The notes below the pieces were generated by a model. The model did not search any database. It was not told where the DNA came from and worked only from the letters and a program-made list of their open reading frames with translations. Both the position numbers and the translations under genes were made by a program. Positions 12,162 to 25,566 of a DNA stretch of 64,000 nucleotides are shown here, piece by piece. The stretch's first letter is position 1; each line of letters opens with the position of its first letter. Source of the DNA: Populus alba (taxonomy: Eukaryota; Streptophyta; Magnoliopsida; Malpighiales; Salicaceae); contig NC_133302.1 in NCBI RefSeq assembly GCF_005239225.2, forward strand, positions 18,889,357 through 18,953,356, given 5' to 3'.

Positions 12162-13315
12162 CGTCTAAACAATGGTTTAGGTATGCTTACTCTCTTAATT
12201 TCCAAATTTGGTGGAGGGTAGATGAACAAGAATCAATAGTAACTTTTTTAAAAAATTATTATTATATGAAGTGGACTATCACGTAGATACCATACAGAAA
12301 AGTCAATCGGTTTTCATTTCTAAAGTCCAGTGTTATAAACCATATTAAAAAGATTAATTAGTGTTTGAGTTCATCATTTGGATGTGTTGTTGATCTTGAG
12401 GAATCAATCACAGTGCATAAAACAAATAAGATTTTTTTTCATATAAAAAAAAAAAAGAAATATATCAAGATTACAAATAAATTTATATATGACACTAAAT
12501 AAATAAACACTGATTATTTTTTTGTTCAAAAATTAAATTTCGTTAATTAATGTTGTTTTTCCTTTGAAGCTCTGAAAACATCAGCACTGTGGCATGTATC
12601 AACGTTGAGCAGGAAGTGATGATACAAAAAAAGAATCTAACGTGTAGCAGATGAACAGAGGAAACACATTCTGATTAAGCAAGAGCTTCTTGACCGACTG
12701 CAACACTGGACTTCCATTTCTGTCGATTTTTTCAAACCTTCATTAATGGATCACATGAGCACAGGTTGTTTCCACATAAATACTGAATAATTTCTCGTGA
12801 GTAAACCCCTCCAGCTTCCTCAATCAGATATCTTTGCCTTCGACACACAGTTACTCAATAACTTTTGGTCAAGCTGTGGTCAAGGGAGCTAGCTACTGTA
12901 AATCTCTACTTGAAAGGCTACAGTATTTCCACTGCTCTCTTATTACTTCGTCCTGCATGGTTGCTGGGACAGCAAACCAGCATCATTACACTGTTATTTC
13001 TTGCAATGAAGTGTATTAAGACTCTCATTTCCTTCCTTCCTAACTGATAATGTTTCAAAATTGTTTTCAGATATTGAACATCAGTAAATCCACCCTGGAG
13101 GATCCCTAATAAGTGGTTTGTAAGACTTGCAGGCCTCCAATTCTGCTCTGGTTCACTGACGATCATAAAAAGTCTGTTCATAGTTCATTCTATTAATTAA
13201 CCATTCGATCCATCTGGTATTTTAAACTTTAATCCATCACAATTTTTTCACGAATGTTTAGAAACGATACTGCAGTGCTATTTTTCATTTGAAGACTGAA
13301 ATAAATTAGAACACT
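12162..13315. other. Intergenic, upstream of the minus-strand TBL gene
   Basis: This includes the likely TBL promoter and AT-rich DNA. No gene was found. The sequence at about 12840-13180 has more even base use but no protein match that I recognise. Confidence 0.4.
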
Positions 13316-13676
13316 GAAAATGTTACTGCTGTTCCTGCTACCATGGACTGGAGAAAGAAAGGTGCTGTTACTCCTATCAAGGATCAAGGCTAGTGTGGTA
13401 AGTTCTACCATTGCACCAAGCAATGCCCCCTTACCACTGCTTTTATGCTACAGACTATCTCTCGCATGCGTATGTATTGATGTCATAATGCCTGGTTTGT
13501 GACAAAATCAGGCAGCTGCTGGGCCTTTTCCACTGTGGTAGCTACTGAGGTAAATTGGTTTCCTTATCGGAGCAAGAGCTTGTAGAGGGTGACACTAAAG
13601 GGGAGGATCAAGGCTGTGAGGGTAGTCTCATGGAAGATGGATTTGAATTCATAATCAAGAACCATGGCATCATATG
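13316..13676 (+). pseudogene. Papain-type cysteine protease fragment (SAG39/SAG12-like), broken
   Basis: The first part reads ENVTAVPATMDWRKKGAVTP, then IKDQG, a TAG stop at 13391-13393 and CG, with a donor at 13398. After a short intron, 13512 resumes with [12 protein letters not shown], which includes the catalytic-cysteine motif, then [40 protein letters not shown], and similarity stops. The stop replaces a Gln of the usual KDQGQCGSCW, VDCD has become VEGD, about seven residues after ATEG are missing, and neither the propeptide nor the His/Asn part is present. It is a gene relic. Confidence 0.8.
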
Positions 13677-13880
13677 AAAAACACGTTTTTTCATGCGTTT
13701 AAATCATCGAAATTCTTATGAATTTTTATTTTAATCTTTAATTTTTCTAAAAAAAATGTTGAAGAAAAAACCATGTCTTTGTTAAATAAATAAAAAAAAT
13801 GCATAATTAAGAAGAAGAATTTTGAATTCAGAATTATACAATCAAAATAATTAAAATTCTTTCAGTAGTTATAAAATTAA

Positions 13881-13914
<34 letters not shown>

Positions 13915-14559
13915 AATTTGTCTTGAGAGTGGTTTGCAGAGGCAAAAAGACTAGCATATATATACTGAACAATTCCTCGTATTATATTACAAAGCAAAGA
14001 TGGACTCTGTCCAATTCATGTCAGCCCACTACATGAGCTTAGGGCTTATAAAAAGAGCTTCAGCCGAACATGATTATGTGCTCTCTGTCGGAGGGCGAGT
14101 GGGTCAAGCAAGCCCACTAATTCAAATGAACCCAGAAGAAGCGCGTGTACTAACGCTCCGGCCACGGTGCTTTTTATTTGAATCGCTCGAGGACCCATTG
14201 ATCCGAACTCTAGCTCCAATCTGGTGGCAAGAAACCCCCATCTTTTTTTTTTTACCAAAATAAATAAAGATAACACCCTATCCATGACCCGGGCGTAGAC
14301 CCGGTTCAGGTCTCGTAACATTTCACGGCATGTTCATCTTCTGGACCCAGACTTACTTTTCCACCCCAGCCGAGTCAGTGGGCTCTGTCTTTTTGTCTCG
14401 TAAAGCTGTTGACTTTGATGCCCCCATCATTTCGTTGTTGAAACTTAATATTCCCTCACAAAGATCCAAATAAAAACTGACCTCTAAATTATAAGGTGGG
14501 CTAAAGCCCATTGACGTCATGGTGTTCGACATGAAATCATAACGAATCTTTTTTAAAAA
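13677..14559. other. Intergenic with a long A tract
   Basis: A run of about 28 A residues lies at 13886-13914. The block at about 14000-14330 is less AT-rich, and 14000-14263 stays open, but the translation (starting MDSVQFMSAHYMSLGL) resembles no family I know. I do not call a gene. Confidence 0.4.
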
Positions 14560-15780
14560 AATATATATAATCTGTAAGAACTTAGTTCTTACTGATCCGA
14601 GCTAGATTAAATTTTTTTTAAAACATACAAAAGAAATATGTAGATATTATTAATATTTTTTTTAGTAAAATAAATTTAAATCATGTTAAAATTGAATTTG
14701 ATTTGATTGATCAACTTAATAGATTTAAAAACAACCAAGATAACTAGTAAAAACACGGTTTAATTCACAAAAATTTAAAAATAATATATTTTTTAATAAC
14801 ATTAAAATAATAATATATTGGATTGATCTGGGTCTACTTTGGTTTACTGGTCAAATTCACGACTCGAATCATGAGACTATAATAACCCTATATAAAATAA
14901 ATTAAAACAAATTATCAAGCTCAGTTCTTAATAAATCCAATATTAAATAATGGAAAATTGAAAATTTTTAATTAAAATAATAAAAAAATAATTGACTTGA
15001 GTCAACTTGTCAAAATTGTGATTCGGGTTATGAGATAAAGATAACATCATAAAAAGTTTTTTTAAAAAAAAAAATTGACTTGAGTTAACTTGTTAAACTT
15101 GTGATCTGGGTCATGAGATCAGGATAATCTCATAAAAAGTTAAAAAAAAAAAATAACCCGAGCCAACTTAGATTAATCTAACAAACCCGCGGCCAAGGTT
15201 ATGAGACCGTCATAATCATATAAAAAATAAATTAAAACAAATTATGAATTCTAATTTTTAATAAACATATTGTTAAAGGTTAAAAATGAAAAAAAAAATC
15301 AATATAGAAATAGAACACAATAAACAATCTGAGTCTACATAGGTTAACCTGTAAAATAAGTTATCCGAGAAATAAGACTAAAATAATCTCATAGAAAGCA
15401 GATTAAAATAAATCATGAAGCTGATTTATTGAAAAGATAAAATTAAAAAACTCAAAATAAAAAAAGACAAGAAAAAGAACTCAAGTCAATTAGATTAATC
15501 TATTAAACTCACATCACGAGTCATGAGATCAAAATAATCTCATAGAAAACAAACTAAAACAAATATAAAAATCTAATTTCTAATTAATTCAATGTTGGAT
15601 GATGAAAAAAAAAAAAAAATCAATTAAAAAAATAAAAAACAAACTCGAGTCAATCCATTAAACTCATAATATGGGTTATTAAACTAACCTAACTATATAT
15701 AAAGCAAACTATAATAAATTATGAAATTTAATTTTTAATAAATTAAACAGTGAAGCATAAAATTAGAAAAAAATATATAG
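14560..15780. repeat. Degenerate tandem array, unit about 152 bp
   Basis: A recurring module has three landmarks: a GGGTTATGAGAY-like core, then ATAAYCTCATARAAAGC, then TAAAACAAATTATGAA with a TTTTTAATAAATC tail. The core occurs near 14866, 15020, 15104, 15190, 15361, 15513 and 15665. Spacing is about 152-154 bp, or about 85 bp where a partial unit is present and 171 bp where one is expanded. Copies are strongly diverged and AT-rich. No coding function is seen. It may be an old satellite-like expansion of a dispersed repeat, since similar modules appear around 18270-18560 and 27200-27340. Confidence 0.6.
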
Positions 15781-17660
15781 ATTTACAAAAAAAAAAAGAA
15801 GCAAAAAAATAATAATTATTGAAATGAATAGTATTTTAGGTGTTGCACATTAACTAAATAATATAATAATAACTAATAATCTCTCTGCAATGCTCCCTAA
15901 ATCAGGTAATATTATTTTAAATAGTATAATTTAAATAGTTAAATTATGCATGTTTGAAGTGGTAGCATAACACACGGCTTGAACTCTTTGCTGTCATGCA
16001 TGAGAGACAATCCCCAGATTCAGGTTCTTATTTATGTGAAGCAAAGTAAATTATCTTTAAGCTATTGCTTTCGTTTTTGGCAATCATAAGACAAGTACTC
16101 CACCAAGTTACCAACTAATCAATAATTAAATAATATTTAGAGTGAGCTAGAAGTTATTTTTAAATATTTTTTGTTTGAAAATATATTAAAATAATATTAT
16201 TTTTTAATTTTTAAAATTTATTTTTGATATAAATACAATTTAAAGCTTTTTTTTTTATAAAAAAAATACAGTTTAACAACAATTTAATCACCAAACAAAT
16301 GAAGAGTCGGTTTGGCTTCTCAAAACCGTTGAATATTTAAAGAAATATATTTGAAGCAAGAACACATGACTACGTGGGCTGCTGCTATAATTAAGTTTTG
16401 TAAGAGGACAACACAATAAAACAAGTTTCATGGTTAAATCATACTTTATAAAGGAAAGAAAAAACACAAGGAAACTCATTTTATAAGCAATTAGTTCGAC
16501 TAAGTGGCCCTGCCATTAATTTGCTGCTTATGACCCACCTCTAGCACGATATGCAAGGGCAGGGATGATACCTTCCGACCGAAGCTTCCATGTTTTTCCT
16601 AGCTACATGTGCCCTTGCTCGCCACTAGATTTTCAAAAAAAAAAAAAAAACAGAAAACAATGTATTTAGCCTCTAAAACATTGTCTTCTTATCATCAAAC
16701 GTCGACATTTTCGAAGGAGTTGAAAGAGGGGGAAAAGAAGAACATTATCCTTCCTAGAAGGAGTAGTCATTTTATCTCTAGGCTTCTTGTATTTCAGTAT
16801 GTTTTTATAAGAGTGTTTTTTAATATCATCATATAAAATCCATAAAAATATTTTAATAAAACATTGATTTATCTAAAAATAATTGAATCATGTTATTATC
16901 AAATGAGCTTTAGATTACTATCGAGTTGGTAACCACTATTACGCAATAATTTTTCAAGTTATAAGAACTTGTTTAAAAATATAGTTGTAATTATTTATCA
17001 AAGTACTTTTTACTCATAAATATATTAAAATAATTTTTTTATTTTTTAAAATTATTTTTAATATCAATATATTAAAATATTTTTAAAATAAAAACTCAAA
17101 CCATAACTAAATACAAAGAGGATCCAGCACATTCGTATCAGCAACGCCAGCCAAATGGCCTCTTTGGTGCCTCCACATAAAGCGGATGATGACATATTCG
17201 TTTTGCCAAAACTTTTACTAATCACTAGTTGCTTTTCTTTTCCTTTCTTTTTTCTTGTTAGGTGTTATCGGGAAGAGTATTATTATTATTATTATTATGA
17301 TAAAGACTGAATGAATAATAATTACTATAAAAATAAAAAGTTGCTCTGATTTTTTTTAAGGAGGTATTTATTAAATTCGGACCGTGGCCTCTTGTGAGTG
17401 TAATAACATCAAATCTAGGCCAGGCACATATTAATATTTCAAGTTATGTTTAGGATTTTAGAACATGATCACATCTAAATATAAAAAATGTCAGGTCACT
17501 CTCAGTTCCAACAACTTGTCCACTTCCGACCGACTTGGATCTGAACCTCAAACTCGAGCTTGCTGTGTACTAGCTAGTAGACATGAAAGAAAAGAAAGAG
17601 TGAGTGTGGTGAAATAGAGAGCACATGGGGATAGTTGATTAGGCAACATCATCATAATGT
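15781..17660. other. Gene-poor DNA with two AT repeats and an (ATT)n tract
   Basis: Copies of the AT-rich interspersed repeat lie at about 16140-16265 and 17000-17105. A (TAT)n microsatellite is at 17277-17300. No gene was found. Confidence 0.45.
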
Positions 17661-17674
17661 TGACTGTCGTATTA

Positions 17675-17972
17675 CGTGAAATAATTAATTTAATTAAAAA
17701 TTTTAATTTAAGTTATTAAGTAAAATTTTAAAATATAATTTATATTATTTTTTTAATATATCTTTTCAAGTTAAAATTCTTTGAAATTAAAATTTAGATA
17801 AACTTATATTATCTTATATTTAATTTTTATCATATAAATAAAAATGGTAATATTTAAACTCGTAATTGCTTAATCATCAAAACTTTAATATCATGTCAAA
17901 GAATTAATTTAATCCAAAAACTTAATTTTATTAAATAAAATTTTAAGATATAATTTATATTATTCTGTAATA
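17675..17972 (-). mobile_element. Degenerate TRIM retrotransposon (relative of 59226-59516)
   Basis: This aligns end to end with the intact TRIM at 59226-59516. The outer repeats are 17675-17753 and about 17895-17972, the latter starting TGTCAAAGAATTAATTTAAT and ending ATTATTCTGTAATA. The primer-binding site complement is decayed (CTTTAATATCA instead of GCTCTGATACCA). Many C-to-T and G-to-A type changes and no matching target duplication indicate an old insertion. Confidence 0.6.
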
Positions 17973-20362
17973 AAATATAATATGTACTTCCATGTGACTT
18001 TAGCCTCCTTGTGGCATTCGGAACTGCTTAATTGACCTGGTGGATAATTGATCATAATTAATTTATATAAATTAGATGTAGATAAGAGGAAAAAACCATT
18101 TGCGAGATCCATATTGGTTGAGTTCACGGGGCACAGGTGACTAGTGGCTATCACCTTGTGAGCAAGACTTTACAAGGGGACTAAAACATATGATTTGTGG
18201 CGTATGATTCGTGGAAATAATTGAAAACTAAATTGATGCTGATTGATTTAATTATTGAGATACTCTATCATCCAGAACAAAATTATTAAACCGGCTTGTC
18301 ATATGATTTGATATAAAACACGGGTTATAATTTGAATAGGTTAATCTGAATTGATCCAATTAATTATTAAAACGATGTTGTTTAGAAAGATATTTTTTAA
18401 AATTAAACCAAATTTTAATTAGATTAAATGTATCGTAAGTTAATTAACTCGCCATGTTAATTAAATCAACTAAAAATTAATTTTTTTTAAACATGACTAT
18501 AACTTGGACTAAGCTAACCAATCTCATGCTGACCCAATAGGTCATATGAGGTTTAATAAATGTGATCTACAATGATTTCAATCTAAAGGAGTGCTCTTGA
18601 ACTAGTTTAGAGAAATTATTTTCTGTACTAGTATAAAAAAATTACATGAACTAGATTTTTTTTATGCTATTCTAGGCTTCTTGATCTTTGTATTCTAACA
18701 CTATAGTTTTGATCAAATTAACCCTAAATTTAAACCCAACCAAAGGTAAGAAAAAAAGAAGAAGAGAAGATTTTGGTCCAACCAAACCCAGTATCTAAAC
18801 CTCTCTCTCTCCAATAAACAACCTCTTTTAAATTGTTCAAGGCTAATCTTTCCACTAGCAGTCATCCCTAAGCTTTACTTTGCACCAACTTGTTTGTTCT
18901 AACGACCCTTTCCCTTGATTGTTTTTCCTAGACCTAATTTTGCATTAACTTTCTTAGTTTAACCACTCTTCTCACCAATAATTTACTCTCAAACACCAAC
19001 CTATCAACCAATAATAAAATAACACATCAATCAATAACTCAACTTTTTTAAAAAACATATATTCCTTATCATCTTTCCTTTTCCACCATGTAAACTTATA
19101 TGATTTTGAATATCGATAAATACCAAAAAGGTTAAAATAGCCTCATACAAGCATATTTAACATTCTGTATTACTCTTAAACTTCTATATATATCCAAATT
19201 ATACATTTTATATTAACAAACATCAAAGCATTAAAAATAATATTAACAAAAGTTTACAACCTGAAATTAGAAACATTAAAGCACTAAATCTAAGTTAAGG
19301 ACTTTATTAACAAAATATAAGTGTATTTATATCAATAAACACAACGCAATAAATCTAACAATTTTTAAAATTTGACAATGAAAGCAGTACACACAATTAT
19401 AACCGTAGGAACTATAATAAAATTTGTTAAATAAAAAAAAAATTATAAGAGTGTTTTCGGAATTAAAAAAAAAAAAAAAAAAAAACTCCAAATTGACTGT
19501 GACCCATATTCACGTGAACAGCAAGGAGATCGAGGGTCACAGAAGTGCACATTCTCCTAGTCTACACAGTGAGGACAAACAGGGCCCGATCCTGCAAAAT
19601 ACTTTTTTCCATCCCTCTAATAATAATTAATAGTTTTAGATCTGGAAAAATATAAGTTATTCTAAATTTTAGCCTTCATAAGAAACGTTTTCTAATTTGA
19701 CCCCTCAATAAACATGTGTACACCAAGAATGATAGGTTTCATGGTAGAAAAGTGATTCAACTGATGATTTCTCTTTCCTCACCTTTTACAAGTGACTTTT
19801 TATCTCTTTTTTCAAAGTTAAGGACGGAAGAATAAATGAAATAAAATTTTGATTTAAAATAAAAATTATCATGAATTTAGTATGAGATATGTAATTTTCT
19901 TAAAATTTACTTTTCAATTATCTTTCTTTTAAGTTTTTATGTTTGTGATAATCTGAAATCTAATTCTATTAATTTAATTAGGTTATGAAAAGATTAAATA
20001 GAAATTTTTTTTTTTTAAAATGAACTAATTCATAATTCATTATTTATATGAACAATGAAACCAACCCCGTATCATTTAGTTGTTTTTTTAATGGATCAAC
20101 ATGATATAAATTTTATATTATTTTTTTAATAATTTTAGAAAACAAATAGTCTTAATCAATAGGTAAATTAACTCAAAGTTATTTTTAACAGTTAAAATAA
20201 AAACACATATTGCCCGAAATTAAAACGCTATTACTTGATTTCAACAAGTTGAAAAGTAGTATTTTTATTTGAGCTAGCACACCCATGATTCATAATTAAT
20301 TAACTCCCATAAGAAAACGATTAAAGCTTGAATGTTAAGGTAATTCTTCATGCAACAATGTT
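17973..20362. other. Gene-poor AT-rich DNA
   Basis: No gene was seen. Sequence around 18270-18560 resembles degenerate units of the array at 14560-15780. An A run of about 21 lies near 19465-19486. Confidence 0.4.
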
Positions 20363-20583
20363 AAAAATCTCCATAATTAACCATTCAGTAGGTAATTTAG
20401 TGGTAAGAATTTAGGATTAAAAAATTTGTTCTTTCCATAATCTTAGGTTCGAGTTATATAGTTGTTAATATGATGATCACTGGAAGCTTACATGATCGTT
20501 AACTTCAGAGTCCGTGAGATTAGTCGAGGTACACGCAAACTGGCCTGAACATCTAAGTTAATAAATAAAAAATCTCCATGATT
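20363..20583 (+). mobile_element. tRNA-derived SINE with target site duplication
   Basis: The body is about 20379-20567. An A-box-like TAGTGGTAAG lies at 20398-20407 and a B-box GGTTCGAGT at 20446-20454, the spacing and order of an internal RNA polymerase III promoter. The 3' part reads GATTAGTCGAGGTACACGCA and the tail is TTAATAAATAAAA. The flanks are a 16-bp direct repeat, AAAAATCTCCATRATT (20363-20378 and 20568-20583, one mismatch), which is the expected target duplication. A shorter relic of the same 3' end is at about 23956-24010. Confidence 0.75.
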
Positions 20584-23500
20584 GCTTTTGATTATTATTT
20601 TAAATGATGAGACTTTTTTTTCTTCTAAACCCTTATATCCAGAAGTTTACTGAATCCCGACTAATCCAATCAAACCAAATGAGTCCACTAAAGAGTATCA
20701 AATGGTGGGACTATATATCTATCTTTTTATAATGTATTCAAACATAAATATCAGTTAATTATAAATAAAGCAAGCTTGTTGAACACAATGGCTCACGAGT
20801 TGTCACTTGTCCCCGATCCATTCATGATATTTTAGCCTTTGCATTTAATTCCCTCTCGCTTTCTGGTACGTCTCTATCTTTTTCTAAGGCATATGCATGC
20901 CGATAAACTCCAAAACAGATGAAAATAATATAGTTGGCATCATGGCTTTGTTAATAATAATAATAATAATAATAAACACAACTTAATTACCTAACCATGT
21001 CTTAAAAATGGACTTAATCTATCGACACCATGTTTGCTAGCTACTCCCTTTGTTCTCTGTCATCATTTATTGTCTTGTATTAAAAAAAGAAACCTAGATA
21101 TTAAATTCATCTTATCTTTGGTTGAACGGTTGAACTGCAGTATAATAGTGATCGATTGAAATTATGATAATAAATGATTTTTAAAGTGTTTTTGTCTAGA
21201 AATATATTAAAATAATTATTTTTATTTTTGATATTTGCACATTAAAATAATTCAAAATCATAAAAAAATTAATTTAAAATTTAAAAATTTAAAATACATT
21301 TAAAATACAAAAATAAAATCAATCGTGTAAATTGAAATTAGAAATTACCAACCAGTCAGGATAGTTTGTTAATTGTTATCATCTTTGTATTTCATGTCTG
21401 TCTTTTTGTTTCTTTTTTTCTCATTTTGTTCAACTTTTGATTTTAACGAAAAAAAACTTTTTTTGTTTTTAATATGGATATCTGGATTAACTTGTGTATA
21501 CCTCTACTAATTTTACAAGTTCTGAAGTTAATAACCATGTAAGTTTCCAATGACTTTAAGATATATAAAACTCGAACTGACAATCTCTAGAAAATAAATT
21601 TAAAATTTCACCAATTTAGTTATATTTTTAGAATTATAAAATACTTGTTTGATTGGATATCTTCTTTCATTATTTTTTTCTTATAAAATACTCAATAGAA
21701 TACTCGAATTATTAAGAGATCGTGCTGTTTAGTGTTGGGGGAATATGCTCCTATCCCTTATCCAAATCTCTACTTGTGTCAAACCGAAATAAACCTATTA
21801 CATGTGCCTGACTGTATTACGTGTGTGGTAATGAGATATATAGTATTTTTATAAAAATATTTTTTAGTTAAAAATATATCTTTTAGATTTTATTTTTATT
21901 TTTAATATTAATACATTAAAATCATTAAAGATCTAAAAATATTAAATCAATGTTATTTCATGCGGAAAGTATTAAAAAAAAAAAACAAATTGAATTGCAA
22001 AAATAAACCCACTTTAAATGTTCTAGATTTAGTGTAAGTTTGAGACAACGTTTCAACAACAACTAAAGTTTTAAAAAATCTTGAAAATTTATTTTGGTTC
22101 AAATTATTTTTATTTTATTTTTTAGATAGTTTTGATATACTTCTAAATATTTAAATCTCGTCCAAACTCTAAATGACACAAGTGTGGCCCAACTAACCAC
22201 TAGAGGTTTTTTTTTTTTGTATTTTAAAAGTGTTTTTTTTTAAATTAATTTTTTAATTTTTTTCTTTACTTCAAATAATTTTGTTTTTTGTATTTTTAGA
22301 TTATGTTGATATACTGATATCAAAAATAAATTTTTTTTTTTAAATATAATTTAATATATTTTTAAATAAAAATATTTTAAAAAATAACCACAATCATAGA
22401 CAGACACAAGAACCGATCTCAACTTCACCTTCAGGTCACAGACTTGTTAATTTCTAGCTTGACCTTCAAGCACCCTAACGTGGCTTAACCCCAAGCGTCT
22501 TGAACCAGATTCTAGCTTGATCCATGGATGCCCCAGACTAGATCTTGGCTAGATCCCAAGTGTTCTTGACTTGGTTCTGGTTTGTTTCTTGAGCTCCAGA
22601 TTGGATTGCCCATGTACATTAACGAGTCTAACATGTACTTGATACATACTCATTTGTTTGAGTCTCGAACCAAACATAACTCCCAAATCATAAGCTCATA
22701 ATATAAAAACTTGTTTCGGAAACTTCATAAGACAATTTATTTTTAATTGAAACTTGTTGCTAGTTTTTATTTTATTAAAAAATGAAAATAAATTAACAAG
22801 TTTTCATATGTTAATTTCTTTTTCTATTGTTTTTTCTTAAAATAATAAACAAAATGATACGTACCAAACAACTCATTATTAATTTATTCCTAGCAATAAT
22901 CCATGGAATATGTTTAGGCAAGAACTACGTACTTTATTATAGTGGTAATTTTATCTTCAAATATGAGGATTTGATATGATTTTACCTAGGAAACTTGGAT
23001 GTTTTTTGTTCTCAATGCATACCTTAGTAAACAGAAGTCGTGTGGAACTATATATTTCATCCAAATCCTTGTTCCAAGGGGGAAAAAAAAACTTTATATA
23101 AGAAGAAGGCAGAGGATGAACTTAGTAAATAGATGTGTTTTTCACGTTAGAAAAATTATTATAATTAATACTTTGACTCAAATAACCTTTTTTAATATCC
23201 AAGTAGAGAGGGATTTAATCTCCATACATCAATATTATATAATCCAAGCATGCATACCCTTGCTTTTTATAAGGAATAATTCAAGAAAATTAAAGGAAGG
23301 CAACTCGTGGATTACAACTTATTCAATGACCCTACAAAACTATTTTTCAAAACTCGTGGGGATAAAGAGTCCAAAACGAACTGGTTCGATAAAAATAAAT
23401 AAATAAAAATCAAACAAGAGCAGCAGGTCACCAGTCCATTAAAGGCTGTTTGGTCCCTTCCCCCGTTTTACACGTACGTGTTCTTTTATTTAAATTCCTT

Positions 23501-25377
23501 CATCCACTCAATTATGAGCTCTTCCTATACAAATATGAAAAAACAATATTATTTTTGAAGAATATTTTTACTATATAGTTTCTAAAAAAAGGTTCCGCTT
23601 TTCCATCTGCCCACTTGCTATATAGATATATGCGCTGATTGGCAAATTTGAGTGGGCAGTGCTAGTTTATTGAGAGCTTGAGTAAGATTCCAAAAGCTGC
23701 GAAAAGCAATCCTTATCCTACTTTGTTAGGGTATGTTGACGAAGGCAACGATGAACAGTGCTAAAAACTTTTGCCGTTCTTTGCTATCCACATGTGGATG
23801 GTAATTTCTAAAAGTAAAATTAGAGGGAGAATCTGTCAAATATAAAATCTTTAGTGCAATAAACACTTTAACTGATAAGTTATTAAATTTATTTTTTAAT
23901 AATAATAATAAATTTAAGTTTTTTCAAGATATAATCATTAATTTTAAAATTTATGATATTAGTTGATATGCATTCAAGCTGGTTTGAATACCTATATTAA
24001 TAAAGTAAAACTTTATCAATTGTATATTTATACATGAATTGATAAATAAAAATTTAAGTAGTTTTTTCTAATCAAATTTTTACCACTTGATCGTAAGGTC
24101 ACTTGCTTTTGTGGGGGTTTCTTGACTTGGAAAATTGGAAACCATAAATAATGTATAGTAAAAACTTTCAGAAAAATAATAAAAATTCTGAAACTTGGCC
24201 TAAAATCAGTTGTTAAGCCAATTTTTACTTTGCTCATGAAGTTTTTGGCAAGCCAGATTTAGATCATAGCCGTGAAATACAATCTTAAAGGCACCGGCAT
24301 CATAATTTTGCTTAGTTTTACGGCGGAGACGCACCTTTTTCTAATGGAGTGCAATTGAGTGGAAAAAAAAAAAAAAATCTTTGCTTGTCATTATTAATAT
24401 AGTAGAGGAAATGTTTATACGAAATTGTTGACATTTTTATAGAATTTGTCCAAAAGATTAAAGAAGTTTGCTCAATTTGTAATTCGATTCTTACCCATGA
24501 TTTGTATTATTGCAGAAAATTACCAAGGGACATTAACATATATGCTGTTGATATGATGATTATTATGAATACTCACGATATATGATTATAAATACTATTT
24601 ATTAAGGGTAATTTTTTATATCAAAATTAAAAAAAAAACATTACAAAATTAATTTAAAATTAAAAAAATGAAAAATATAATTAAGATACTGTCTAGGAAC
24701 ACGTGCAAACAACGTTTTATAAAAATTTAATTTTTTAATATATTTTGTATTGTTTTAATGTATTATCTTAAAAATAATTTTAAAAAAATAAAAAATATTT
24801 TATATATATTTTAACATAAAAATATATTTTAAAAACAACAGTATAAAAAACATTCCGTAAGTCAACTCATTTTTCCAGGCCGGGTCATTTCAGACAGTCA
24901 CTTCCTTGTTTTTACCAAGAGGAACAGAAAGATGATAGAACTACGAAATCCAGTAGTAGTTACAAAATCGTTGGGCTATCAAGTAGTATTGGATACCGTG
25001 AGATCATCAGTGATGTCTTAATTAGGACAAAAGCTCGACAGATCTGGCATTATAATTTAAAGAACAGCTTTATAATTCCTGCAAGGCCAGCCTCCATGAA
25101 ATGTGACGTATACGAATGTTTTATACCTATCTTCAGCTCTCAAAATGCGTACAAGAAAGAAGACAATGAAAAAGTTCTTTTGAGTCACCTCCAAGAAAAG
25201 AAACTTTAATTACTTATTACAGTTACTTTTTCTTAGTAGTGTTTTATACTGCATTAGTTGTTTAATTTCAAAAAAAATTATTTTTTTTTTAAATTCACCA
25301 GCAAAGGCAAACGTGCTCTTTTATCATATTATTTCAGAACCAAACTCATGATGATTCCTATTTTTCAAAGCTAAGGG
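20584..25377. other. Gene-poor AT-rich DNA with several repeats
   Basis: An (AAT)n microsatellite lies at 20951-20976. Copies of the AT-rich interspersed repeat are at about 21170-21300, 21840-21970, 22200-22390 and 24715-24850. A fragment matching the 3' end of the SINE lies at 23956-24010. The stretch at 22400-22670 is less AT-rich but matches nothing I know. A 135-codon open frame at 22999-23406 has low-complexity composition and no family features, so I do not call it a gene. Confidence 0.45.
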
Positions 25378-25443
25378 GGTTGTAATCATCCCCACATGCC
25401 ACCGTGAAAAGGTTGTAATCATCCCCACATGCCACCGTAAAAA
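25378..25443. repeat. Two tandem 33-bp units in the TBL promoter
   Basis: The unit GGTTGTAATCATCCCCACAT followed by GCCACCGTRAAAA occurs at 25378 and again at 25411. It differs only at the last variable base. It lies about 190 bp upstream of the TATA box of the TBL gene. Confidence 0.85.
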
Positions 25444-25566
25444 GAATCAATTCAAGATTTCTTATTTTTCTTATCAGAAGCCAAATAAATTAAAAGTTTA
25501 TATTAAACTGTGATGCATTCCATGTGAAACCCCCTCCATGCCACTCTCTCTCGCCTTCTCATACAT

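Noticed and set aside
14000..14263. 87-codon open frame starting MDSVQFMSAHYMS
   Set aside because: No recognisable domain, no splice partners and no homologue known to me; probably chance in a less AT-rich stretch.
22999..23406. 135-codon open frame in the gene-poor region
   Set aside because: Lys/Ile/Asn-rich composition mirrors local AT content; no domain or signal peptide.
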